From SKLM01 sp964575455 (GTDB lineage Bacteria; Chloroflexota; Anaerolineae; B4-G1): 64,000 nucleotides of DNA. The notes under the pieces were generated by a model. That model saw only the letters and a list, made by a program, of their open reading frames with translations, had not been told where the DNA came from and made no database searches. Of this stretch, positions 1 through 7,169 are shown piece after piece (the stretch's first letter is position 1; each line of letters opens with the position of its first letter). A program made the position numbers and the translations under genes. The DNA is taken from positions 9,297 to 73,296 of the forward strand of contig CAZNRX010000012.1 of NCBI GenBank assembly GCA_964575455.1. The letters are read 5' to 3'.

Positions 1-1
1 C

Positions 2-991
2 TCGGATGCAGCTCACTTGCTGATGCTGAAGGCGCATATGCTCCACTCCGACAAGCCCTTCATCGGCAGCGCTGAGGGCGATGTCGGGGCACGAAACACG
101 ATGGAGATGGCCAAGATCCTGTTCGGGGAGGAGATCAGTGGGCGGCCGGTGACCGTTGGGCTTATCAACAGCCTCAGCCCCCTGGGCTACAGCGATGAGA
201 TGCTGCGGGCGCTGATGGTCTATGCGGAATACGGTCAGCCGGTCATCATCGCTGCTCTGGCCATGGCCGGATCGACCGGGCCCATCACGCTGGCCGGTTT
301 GCTGGCCATGCAGACTGCCGAGCTCCTGGCCGGCGTCGTGCTGACGCAGTTGATCAACCCGGGTACGCCGGCCATCTACGGCTCCACGTCCACCAACATC
401 GATATGAAGACCGGTGCCCTGGCTATTGGCAGCCCGGAGTGCTCGTTGATGATCAGCGGCCATGGCCAGCTGGCGCGCTATTACGGCCTGCCCTCGCGCA
501 GCGGAGGGAGCTTGGCGGACGCGAGCTTCCCCGATGCTCAGGCCGGGTTTGAGTCGATGTTCACTCTCTTGACCACGGTCAACAGCGGTGTCGACTTCGT
601 GCTGCACGCGGGCGGCATCCTCAATGCCTACCTGGCCTTCTCCTATGAGAAGCTCGTGCTCGACGACGAGATGTGTGGTATGATGCGCCGGTATGAGGAG
701 GGCATTGAGGTTGCTCCGGAGACGCTGGCCTATGACGTCATTGAGAGCGTGGGTTCGGATGGCAACTACTTGATGGAGATGCACACCGTGGAGCGTTGCC
801 GTACTGAGTTCTGGACGCCAGCAGTGGCCGATCGGGCGGGGCTTGAGGAATGGATGGCTGCGGGTCGGAAGGGAGCGGTCGATCTGGCCCACGAACGGTG
901 GCAGGGATTGGTGGCAGAGCATGAGGATCCCCCACGGGATGAGACGACGATTCGTCAAATGGAGAGCTTTGTAGAGGAGCGTTTGTCCTGA
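2..991 (+). CDS. MttB-family (trimethylamine methyltransferase-like) protein, 5' truncated by window edge
   Basis: The open frame runs in from the window edge and ends at TGA; about 330 residues are visible against roughly 490-500 for a full MttB homolog, so about a third of the N-terminus is missing. The visible part aligns with the two complete paralogs downstream: a TIM-barrel segment with the STGPITLAG and ETLAYDVIESVG motifs, and a C-terminal tail with the family pattern EFWTPAVADR...WMAAGRK. In this family the protein transfers a methyl group from a methylated amine to the cob(I)alamin of a partner corrinoid protein. No in-frame amber codon occurs, so this is a non-pyrrolysine member; such members act on quaternary amines such as glycine betaine where tested. 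The substrate here is unknown. Confidence 0.88.
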   Translation, partial: SDAAHLLMLKAHMLHSDKPFIGSAEGDVGARNTMEMAKILFGEEISGRPVTVGLINSLSPLGYSDEMLRALMVYAEYGQPVIIAALAMAGSTGPITLAGLLAMQTAELLAGVVLTQLINPGTPAIYGSTSTNIDMKTGALAIGSPECSLMISGHGQLARYYGLPSRSGGSLADASFPDAQAGFESMFTLLTTVNSGVDFVLHAGGILNAYLAFSYEKLVLDDEMCGMMRRYEEGIEVAPETLAYDVIESVGSDGNYLMEMHTVERCRTEFWTPAVADRAGLEEWMAAGRKGAVDLAHERWQGLVAEHEDPPRDETTIRQMESFVEERLS

Positions 992-1125
992 TACGCGAGC
1001 TAGTAGGTCGGGCAAGGCGGGATCCGCCCGCCGCTCGACAGACAGGCTAGTCAAAGTAGGTCGGGGTAGGTGGCTTCCGCCCAGGCGGTTTCCGCCCATT
1101 CCCTGACAAGAAGGAGGAGTCCCAA
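992..1125. other. Intergenic region with GTAGGTCGGG-type imperfect repeats
   Basis: The gap contains two copies of a GTAGGTCGGG-like motif and a small GC-rich inverted repeat (GGCGGGATCCGCC, about 1017-1029). A strong Shine-Dalgarno AAGGAGGAG follows just before the CBS gene at 1126. No riboswitch or terminator T-run is recognised. Confidence 0.4.
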
Positions 1126-1770
1126 ATGCTAGTCAAGAACAGAATGACGAAGAACCCCATCACGGTAAAGCCCGACCTCCCGATCGCTGAGGCGCTTGAG
1201 TGGATGCGGCGAGAGAAGGTGCGTCACTTCCCTGTCGTGAACAAGAAGGGAAAGCTGATTGGTGTCGTGGCGCGTGACGATCTGCTCTACGCCTCACCGT
1301 CGCCGGTCACATCCCTCAGCATGTGGGAGGTCACGTACCTTATGTCTCAGGTCACGGTGCAGGAGGCGATGACCGAGGACGTGATCACCACCTTGGAGGA
1401 CACACCTATTGAAGAGGCCGCTCGCATTATGTTTGACGAGAAGATTGGCTGTCTGCCCGTGATGCGCGACGGCAAAGTCGTCGGCATCATCACCGAGTCC
1501 GATCTTTTCGAGGCTTTCCTGGAGCTGTTTGGTGGACACGAGAAGGGGGTGCGCCTGACGGTGCTGGCGCCTTACTACAAGGGCTCGCTGGCTGATATCG
1601 CCACGAAGATCACCGAAGCCGGTGGGCTGATTGTCGCCCTGAATGTGTTCGAGGGCGAGGATCCATCCAATTGGGGCTGCACGCTCAAGGTGACCGACAT
1701 TGGCAAGGACGAGCTGCTGGAAGTGGTCGAGCCTCTCATCGTAGAGGTCCTTGACTTTCGGGAGATATAG
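1126..1770 (+). CDS. CBS-pair protein with C-terminal ACT-like domain
   Basis: The 214-residue protein has two CBS domains (about residues 1-62 and 78-138, each ending in a G-K-L/V-V/I-G-V/I-V/I-T pattern) followed by an ACT-like domain (about 142-214, starting GVRLTVLAPYYKGSLADIA). CBS pairs bind adenosyl ligands such as AMP, ATP or SAM and act as sensors; the CBS-CBS-ACT order resembles AcuB-type proteins. It has no catalytic motif. It lies between mttB1 and mttC1 in the same direction with a strong AAGGAGGAG ribosome binding site, so a regulatory role in the methyltransferase system is a reasonable inference, possibly sensing SAM or the ATP level needed for corrinoid reactivation. It ends at TAG, an ordinary stop here. 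Confidence 0.85.
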   Translation: MLVKNRMTKNPITVKPDLPIAEALEWMRREKVRHFPVVNKKGKLIGVVARDDLLYASPSPVTSLSMWEVTYLMSQVTVQEAMTEDVITTLEDTPIEEAARIMFDEKIGCLPVMRDGKVVGIITESDLFEAFLELFGGHEKGVRLTVLAPYYKGSLADIATKITEAGGLIVALNVFEGEDPSNWGCTLKVTDIGKDELLEVVEPLIVEVLDFREI

Positions 1771-2097
1771 ACGACTGGTGCCTGGACTAGCCAACGGGGT
1801 GTATTGCCATTTCTGCCTATGCTGGATGACGCAGGAACGGACTATTTGGGATTGGGAGAATCGTCTGTCGGGCATAGGACGAGGAGGAAGAGCAATATAG
1901 ACATAGGATGAGAGATAACGGTCGGGCTTACCGCCCGACGGGCAGTAGATGTTCCCGGTTTAGCTATCACACGTGAAGCTTTTTGATACAACAAGCTGGG
2001 TCTAGCGCCAGGCTGTCCCACGGTACACGTCGCTGGGGCTTGGTTGGGCGCTGTCCCAGCCGAACCCATACAGATCAAAACGTAGGAGGTACGAAAG
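1771..2097. other. 327-bp leader upstream of mttC1, with one hairpin
   Basis: No gene is seen. A hairpin GTCGGGC-TTACC-GCCCGAC lies at 1921-1939 without a U-run. The mttC1 Shine-Dalgarno TAGGAGGTACGAAAG precedes 2098. I looked for the conserved B12-box of a cobalamin riboswitch, which would make sense here, and did not find it. Confidence 0.4.
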
Positions 2098-2739
2098 ATG
2101 AGTGAAGTTTTGGAGCAACTCGCCGCGGCTGTGATCAAAGGTAACGTAGGCGCCATGGACGACCTGACCGAAGATGCCCTGGACGAGGGCCTGGGCGCCA
2201 AGGAGATTCTCGACGATGGCCTGATGGTGGGCATGGATCACGTGGGCGTCGAGTTCAAGGCCGGCAATATGTTCGTGCCCGAGGTCCTGCGCTCGGCCAA
2301 AGCGATGAAGACGTCTATGGTGACTCTGCAACCACTGCTGTCAGAAGCTGAAGCCGAAGCCGTTGGCAGGATACTGATAGGCACGGTTAAGGGCGACCTG
2401 CACGATATCGGCAAGAACCTCGTCGGTATGATGTGCGAGGGGGCCGGTTTCGACGTGCACGATCTTGGCACGGACGTGGAGCCTGACGAGTTCCTTGAGG
2501 CGATCAAGGAGTTCGAGCCTCACATTGTGGGTATGTCGGCGCTGCTGACGACCACGATGCGCGTTATGGGCGACATCGTCAAGGCCATCGAGGAGGCCGG
2601 GCTGCGCGATCAGGTCAAGATCATGGTCGGTGGCGCGCCGGTTACGCAGCGCTTCGCTGAAGATATCGGTGCCGATGGCTACGCGGCTAACGCTGCATCT
2701 GCCTCGGACATGGCGAAGGAATTTGTCGGCGCGGCTTAA
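2098..2739 (+). CDS. Corrinoid protein (MttC/MtbC-like methyl carrier)
   Basis: The protein of 213 residues has the two-domain layout of methyltransferase corrinoid proteins: an N-terminal helical cap (about 1-88, with VPEVLRSAKAM) and a Rossmann-like B12-binding domain (about 92-213). The cobalt-ligand motif DxHxxG is present as DLHDIG with His102, followed by the GMSALLTTTM and MVGGAP motifs typical of the family. It carries the methyl group between an MttB protein and an acceptor methyltransferase, which is not visible in this window. Length and motif spacing are identical to the second copy at 4530. It sits 122 bp upstream of mttB2, so the pair is probably cotranscribed and paired in function. 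Confidence 0.93.
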   Translation: MSEVLEQLAAAVIKGNVGAMDDLTEDALDEGLGAKEILDDGLMVGMDHVGVEFKAGNMFVPEVLRSAKAMKTSMVTLQPLLSEAEAEAVGRILIGTVKGDLHDIGKNLVGMMCEGAGFDVHDLGTDVEPDEFLEAIKEFEPHIVGMSALLTTTMRVMGDIVKAIEEAGLRDQVKIMVGGAPVTQRFAEDIGADGYAANAASASDMAKEFVGAA

Positions 2740-2861
2740 TGTGTCATTTTGCCCTGGCACAAGATTGGGTTGGCGCATCTTGCGCTGGTCAAGCTTCTCC
2801 CAGGGATGATGACGGGTGGACGGGCAATCTTGCCCAATCACCATACAAGGAGATCTTCTAA

Positions 2862-4349
2862 ATGAGGACAAACTATCGAGTCAACTCAGGCGTGCGTTTT
2901 CGAATGTTCACCGACGATCAGTTGGAGGAGCTCTTTCTGGGCGTCCTCCACGTGTTGGAGAACACTGGCCTGGAGGTACACCACGAGCAATCGCGGGAAA
3001 TCCTCAAGGAGGCCGGAGCGTGGGTGGACGGCATCCGGGTTCGCCTGCCGTCTTGGTTGGTGAAGGAGTCGCTGCGGAAGGCGCCGCGTAGCTTCACCCT
3101 GTACGCCCGCGACGGGAACCCTGAGCACAACATCCACATCGGCCCTGGTCGGGCGCATTTCGGCCCTGGTCCTACGTGCCCCAACTTTATCGACGTGGAG
3201 AGCTTGGAGCGTCGGCCTTACGTCGAGGATGACGCGAGCACTGTGGCCAAGGTCGTCGATGCGTTGCCAAATATCGATTTCTGCGAGTCCCTGGGTTCCA
3301 TCAGTGACGTGCACACGGATCTGAGCGCGCTCTACGAGTTCGCGCACATGTTCCCCAACACCAGCAAGCCCATCGTGGCCTGGTCGTTCGACAGGTACGA
3401 TTCGGAGGGAATCCACAAGATCGCTCTGGCGGAGGCAGGCGGACAGCAAGCCTTCGAGCAGCGCCCCAACTACGTTCATTACTGCGAGCCGCTCTCGCCG
3501 TTGGTCAGCACCTTTGAAGCACTTGATAAGCTGGTCTTCGCCGCTGAGAAGCGGATCCCTCTGGTCTTCACGCCTTGTCCCCTCGCCGGTGGCACAGCGC
3601 CTATCACGGCGGCCGGTATCATCACGCAAGGGGCGGCGGAGTCTTGGATGGGGTTGACCATCGCGCAGCAGATCCAGCCTGGACTGCCGTTTATCATGGG
3701 CGGCGTCTACTCCGTCATGGACATGAATGCCATGATCCTGGCCTACGGCGCGCCGGAGCTGCCGCTGATGATGGCGGGTCTCACGGAGCTGGCCCACTAC
3801 GCTGGTCTGCCGCTCTGGCAGACGGGCGGGTGCACGGACTCCAAGACCTTCGACGAACAGGCGATGATCGAGGGCTCGATGTCCGTCTACTTCTCGGCTC
3901 TCACAGGTGGTGACCTGTGTCATGACGTTGGCTACACGGAGAGCGCGATGACTGGCTCCGTCTTCCAGCTAGCAGCAATGGACGAGGCCATTGGCTACGC
4001 TCGCCGCATCACCCGCGGCATCGAGGTCAATGAGGACACCTTGGCCACGGACGTGATCAACGATGTGGGGCCGAACGGTCACTATCTGCGCGAGAAGCAC
4101 ACGCATTGCTACTACAAGAACGAGTTCTGGTACCCCAACCTCTGCGATCGCCGCAATTTCGAGGAGTGGGAGATGATGGGCCGCAAGTCGATGCGGGACC
4201 GCACGGCGGCCCGCGTGCGTGATATTCTGGCCAGCCACGAGCCGGCTCCACTCAAGGAAGGGACGGAAGAGGTGATCCAGGAGATGCTGGAGGAGGCCGA
4301 GGATCGCGTCCAGCAGGATTGGTGGGAGGATCGGGAGATAGCAGACTAA
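2862..4349 (+). CDS. MttB-family methyltransferase (non-pyrrolysine), paralog 2
   Basis: This full-length 495-residue member of the trimethylamine methyltransferase family begins MRTNYRVNSG, and an AGGAG site is suitably spaced upstream. The TIM barrel holds EPLSPLVSTFEAL, TPCPLAGGTAPIT and GGVYSVMDMNA, and the C-terminus has DVINDVGPNGHYL and NEFWYPNLCDRR. No in-frame TAG is present where archaeal MttB has its pyrrolysine codon, so it belongs to the MtgB-like group. That group demethylates quaternary amines or related compounds onto a cognate corrinoid protein. The genes before (mttC1) and after (mttC2) are the likely corrinoid partners. The exact substrate cannot be told from sequence. Confidence 0.93.
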   Translation: MRTNYRVNSGVRFRMFTDDQLEELFLGVLHVLENTGLEVHHEQSREILKEAGAWVDGIRVRLPSWLVKESLRKAPRSFTLYARDGNPEHNIHIGPGRAHFGPGPTCPNFIDVESLERRPYVEDDASTVAKVVDALPNIDFCESLGSISDVHTDLSALYEFAHMFPNTSKPIVAWSFDRYDSEGIHKIALAEAGGQQAFEQRPNYVHYCEPLSPLVSTFEALDKLVFAAEKRIPLVFTPCPLAGGTAPITAAGIITQGAAESWMGLTIAQQIQPGLPFIMGGVYSVMDMNAMILAYGAPELPLMMAGLTELAHYAGLPLWQTGGCTDSKTFDEQAMIEGSMSVYFSALTGGDLCHDVGYTESAMTGSVFQLAAMDEAIGYARRITRGIEVNEDTLATDVINDVGPNGHYLREKHTHCYYKNEFWYPNLCDRRNFEEWEMMGRKSMRDRTAARVRDILASHEPAPLKEGTEEVIQEMLEEAEDRVQQDWWEDREIAD

Positions 4350-4529
4350 CAAGGGGGACCGGTGAGATCGCCTGAGCTCCCGTTCTCTTACCATTGGGGG
4401 CTGGAGCACAGGAGAGTGAGTTCAGTGCTTACTTGTCTCCACACCTTGATGAATCAACAGGATAGGTGAGACTGCCTGAGGACATCGAGAAGCTTAGAGC
4501 TTAGTTTTGAAGACTTAGAGGAGTGAATA
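4350..4529. other. Intergenic leader of mttC2
   Basis: This 180-bp gap between mttB2 and mttC2 contains no recognisable gene or terminator. An AGAGGAGTG ribosome binding site lies just before the ATG at 4530. Confidence 0.35.
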
Positions 4530-5171
4530 ATGAGCACAGTTTACGAGAGACTTGCCACTGCTGTTCTTGAAGGTAACAGTGACAAAGTGCCGGGCCTGGT
4601 GAATAAGGCCTTGGAGAAGGACATGACAGCCAAGGAGCTGTTGGACAACGGTTTGGTCGTGGGGATGGACGAGGTTGGCGTGCGCTTTAAGCGCGGCGAT
4701 ATGTTTGTGCCTGAGGTGCTGATGTCCGCGGAGGCGATGAAGGCCGGCATGAGTATCCTGCGCCCCTTGCTCGTGGAGGCTGAGGAGGAGATGCTGGGCA
4801 CCATCGTGCTGGGCACCGTTGAGGGCGACCTCCATGATATCGGCAAGAACTTGGTCGGGATGATGTGCGAAGGCGCCGGTTTTGAGGTCATCAACATCGG
4901 CTTTGACCAGCCCCCCGAGGCGTTCATTGAGGCCATCAAGGAGCACCAGCCCAATGTCGTCGGTATGTCCGCCCTGCTGACGACCACGATGCGCTCCATG
5001 GGCCATACCATCAAGGCCATCTCAGAGGCTGGACTGCGCGACCAGGTCAAGATCATGGTCGGTGGCGCTCCGGTGGACGCGGAGTTCGCCGACCGTATTG
5101 GTGCCGATGGCTATGGCTCCAACGGACCCGCCGCCTCTGACCTGGCTAAGGAATTCGTCGGCGTCGCCTAG
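4530..5171 (+). CDS. Corrinoid protein (MttC/MtbC-like), second copy
   Basis: This 213-residue paralog of the protein at 2098 has the same layout without gaps: a helical cap domain with MFVPEVLMSAEAM, then the B12-binding domain with DLHDIG (His102 as lower axial cobalt ligand), GMSALLTTTM and MVGGAPVDAEF. The N-terminal thirty residues and the surface around residues 115-135 differ most from copy 1, which fits a carrier tuned to a different MttB partner (inference). The gene lies 49 bp before the mttB3 start. Its own stop is TAG, again showing that TAG is not reassigned. Confidence 0.93.
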   Translation: MSTVYERLATAVLEGNSDKVPGLVNKALEKDMTAKELLDNGLVVGMDEVGVRFKRGDMFVPEVLMSAEAMKAGMSILRPLLVEAEEEMLGTIVLGTVEGDLHDIGKNLVGMMCEGAGFEVINIGFDQPPEAFIEAIKEHQPNVVGMSALLTTTMRSMGHTIKAISEAGLRDQVKIMVGGAPVDAEFADRIGADGYGSNGPAASDLAKEFVGVA

Positions 5172-5220
5172 TCGAACAGGGCTGTAGTGCCCGCGAGGCT
5201 TTACGATAGGAGATTTGTTC

Positions 5221-6723
5221 ATGCAAGTTAAGAAGACGAACTACACAGTGAATGCCACCCCCACGTTTGAGGTGCTCACCGAAGAGGAGATCGAGGCGAT
5301 CTACTTCTCGGCGCTGCGGGTCCTGTACGAAACTGGGGTTCGAGTGTACGAGGAGGAGGGCGTCGAGGTCGCTCACGGCGGTGGCGCTATTGTGGAGGAT
5401 ACGACGGAGGACAGCAGTCTGGTCAAGATCCCACCGTGGATGGTTGACAAGGCGCTTTCCACGCTGCCCAGAAAGGTCGTTGTGACGGGTCCTGATCGCA
5501 AGCACCGTATGGAGCTGTATAAGGACCAGATCTACTTCGGGGCTGGGTCCGATACGCCGTACACCTGGGATCCCTACACCGGCGAGCGGCGTCGCGCCAC
5601 GTACGAGGACGTCAAGAACTTCGCCAAGATCGCCCAGGCGATGCCCAACATGGATTTCCACATGTCGCTGGGCATTGTTCAGGACACCAACGTCGGCACG
5701 TATGACCGTTGGCAGTATCTGGCCATGCTGGAGGGTACGACCAAGCCGATCAACATCACCGCTGTGGACCTGGATGGCCTGAGGGATCAGCTCGAGATGG
5801 CTTACATCCGCGTGGGGGGCAAGGAGGAGTTCAAGAAGGGCCCCATCTTCTCGCTCTACATTGAGCCGGTATCGCCTTTGAGCCATTCCGAGGAGGTGGT
5901 GCAGAAGCTGCTGTTCGCCACCGATCACGGCATCCCCTTCGTCTACACGCCCTGTCCGTTGGCCGGCGCGACGTCTCCGTGCACCTTGGCCGGTACAGCG
6001 GTGCAGGCGCTGACAGAGAGCCTGTTCGGCATCGTGTTGAGCCAGCTGCGCAAGCCGGGCGCGCCGTTGATCATCGGCGGGTTGATGTCCAACATGGACA
6101 TGCGCACCACAGTCTACTGCTACGGTTCACCGGAGATGGCGCTGCTGAGTGCGGCCTACACTCAGATCACCAAGTGGCTGGGCGTTCCCGAGTATGAGAC
6201 GGCCGGCTGCTCCGATGCCAAGCTGTTCGACGAGCAGGCCGCGCTGGAGGCCTCATTCAATGCCACCACCGCCGCTCTCGTGGGGGGTAACATGATCCAC
6301 GACGTCGGCTACCTGGAGCAGGGACTGACCAGCTCGATGGAGATGATGGTCGCCTCCAACGAAATCATCGACCGGGTGAAGCGCATTATGAAGGGCATCC
6401 CCGTCAACGATGGTAGCAAGGCGCTGGATGTGATTGAGGACGTAGGCCCCGGTGGTCACTATCTGGAGCATGATCACACCTACGACCGTTTCCGGGACCT
6501 GATCTGGCAGGGTGAGTTGACGGACCGCCAGAACTGGGAGAACTGGGATCTGGGTGGACGGAAGACGTTCAAGGATCGCGTCCACGCGAAGGTGCTGGAG
6601 ATCCTGGGAGCGGACACTGAGCCGCTCATGGATGAGGACATGTATAATGAGCTCCGCCACATCTGCGAACTGGCTGACGAGCGCCACAAGGATGAGGAGC
6701 TGGACTACGACATGTTCGTGTGA
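5221..6723 (+). CDS. MttB-family methyltransferase (non-pyrrolysine), paralog 3
   Basis: A 500-residue MttB homolog. I chose the ATG at 5221, which has AGGAGA at 5208-5213 seven bases upstream; a TTG six bases earlier (5215) is in frame but poorly spaced. Family motifs are EPVSPLSHSEEVV, TPCPLAGATSPCT, GGLMSNMDMRT, ETAGCSDAKLFDEQ and DVIEDVGPGGHYLEHDHT. There is no in-frame amber codon. Together with mttC2 immediately upstream it forms the second mttC-mttB pair, so the array looks like a tandem duplication followed by divergence. In this family the reaction is methyl transfer from a methylated amine to Co(I)-corrinoid in the cytoplasm. Confidence 0.93.
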   Translation: MQVKKTNYTVNATPTFEVLTEEEIEAIYFSALRVLYETGVRVYEEEGVEVAHGGGAIVEDTTEDSSLVKIPPWMVDKALSTLPRKVVVTGPDRKHRMELYKDQIYFGAGSDTPYTWDPYTGERRRATYEDVKNFAKIAQAMPNMDFHMSLGIVQDTNVGTYDRWQYLAMLEGTTKPINITAVDLDGLRDQLEMAYIRVGGKEEFKKGPIFSLYIEPVSPLSHSEEVVQKLLFATDHGIPFVYTPCPLAGATSPCTLAGTAVQALTESLFGIVLSQLRKPGAPLIIGGLMSNMDMRTTVYCYGSPEMALLSAAYTQITKWLGVPEYETAGCSDAKLFDEQAALEASFNATTAALVGGNMIHDVGYLEQGLTSSMEMMVASNEIIDRVKRIMKGIPVNDGSKALDVIEDVGPGGHYLEHDHTYDRFRDLIWQGELTDRQNWENWDLGGRKTFKDRVHAKVLEILGADTEPLMDEDMYNELRHICELADERHKDEELDYDMFV

Positions 6724-7078
6724 GCCGAGCTGCTAAGCTGTCGGCAGCCGTCCGGCGGCCGACAGACAGCGGCTATGGCCACCCTTGCGAAGGCCATAGA
6801 CAGCGGGGCGATATGCCCTGGGCACTATGCCTTGGGCGATACGCCTCAACAATGTCGCTAATCAATGCAGGCTGTCAACGAACCTTTCAATGGAGCTCGA
6901 TGGGTCGACGGGCGGGGACGCCCAGAGACTCGACATCGCTGTTCAATGCTGCTAATTCAACGCAACCGTTCAATGATGATCGATACCGCCTTCGCTCTGG
7001 AGCTGTGGTGAGCCTTCGCAAGGGTCTTTAGTACGAGTTCCGCTTGGAGCTGCCAAGCACCGTTGGCATAGCTTTCAC

Positions 7079-7111
7079 CTAGCCCCTCTTCCCCCTGGGA
7101 AGGGGGGCTAG
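7079..7111. terminator. 15-bp GC-rich hairpin between mttB3 and the HyuA-like gene
   Basis: CTAGCCCC pairs with GGGGCTAG, and the stem continues inward through one G-U pair to a three-base loop (7094-7096), about 15 bp in all. No T-run follows on the + strand, so it may be an mRNA-processing or attenuating structure or a repeat element and not a classical intrinsic terminator. Confidence 0.45.
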
Positions 7112-7121
7112 GATTGGGCTT

Positions 7122-7141
7122 GTATCACGAATGGCACGAAG
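7122..7141. repeat. CACGAA-family repeat, short copy
   Basis: TATCACGAATGGCACGAAG matches the core CACGAARGGCRCGAA of the dispersed family seen also at 12500, 17068, 20089, 20216, 21738, 27263, 27333 and 28423. Confidence 0.6.
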
Positions 7142-7169
7142 TGAGCCAAGCGCTGGATAAGGGGGCAAA

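Larger units (their letters stand above)
6724..7169. other. 446-bp intergenic region with several hairpins
   Basis: No credible gene is seen. Two adjacent hairpins follow the mttB3 stop: CTGTCGGC (6738-6745) with GCCGACAG (6758-6765), and TATGGCC (6774-6780) with GGCCATA (6792-6798). The middle part has scattered TTCAATG/TCAACG motifs. A long GC hairpin lies at 7079-7111 and one short copy of the CACGAA repeat at 7122-7141. Confidence 0.5.

Noticed and set aside
1771..2097. Cobalamin riboswitch ahead of mttC1
   Set aside because: The conserved B12 box and core could not be found; only one simple hairpin is present.
2886..3923. Long open frame on the minus strand (345 residues) across mttB2
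   Set aside because: It is antisense to a clearly conserved MttB gene, has Arg/His-rich composition and no family pattern; a GC-rich codon shadow.
2862..4349. Possible pyrrolysine-type MttB
   Set aside because: No in-frame TAG occurs in any of the mttB genes, and TAG is used as a normal stop in the CBS gene and mttC2.
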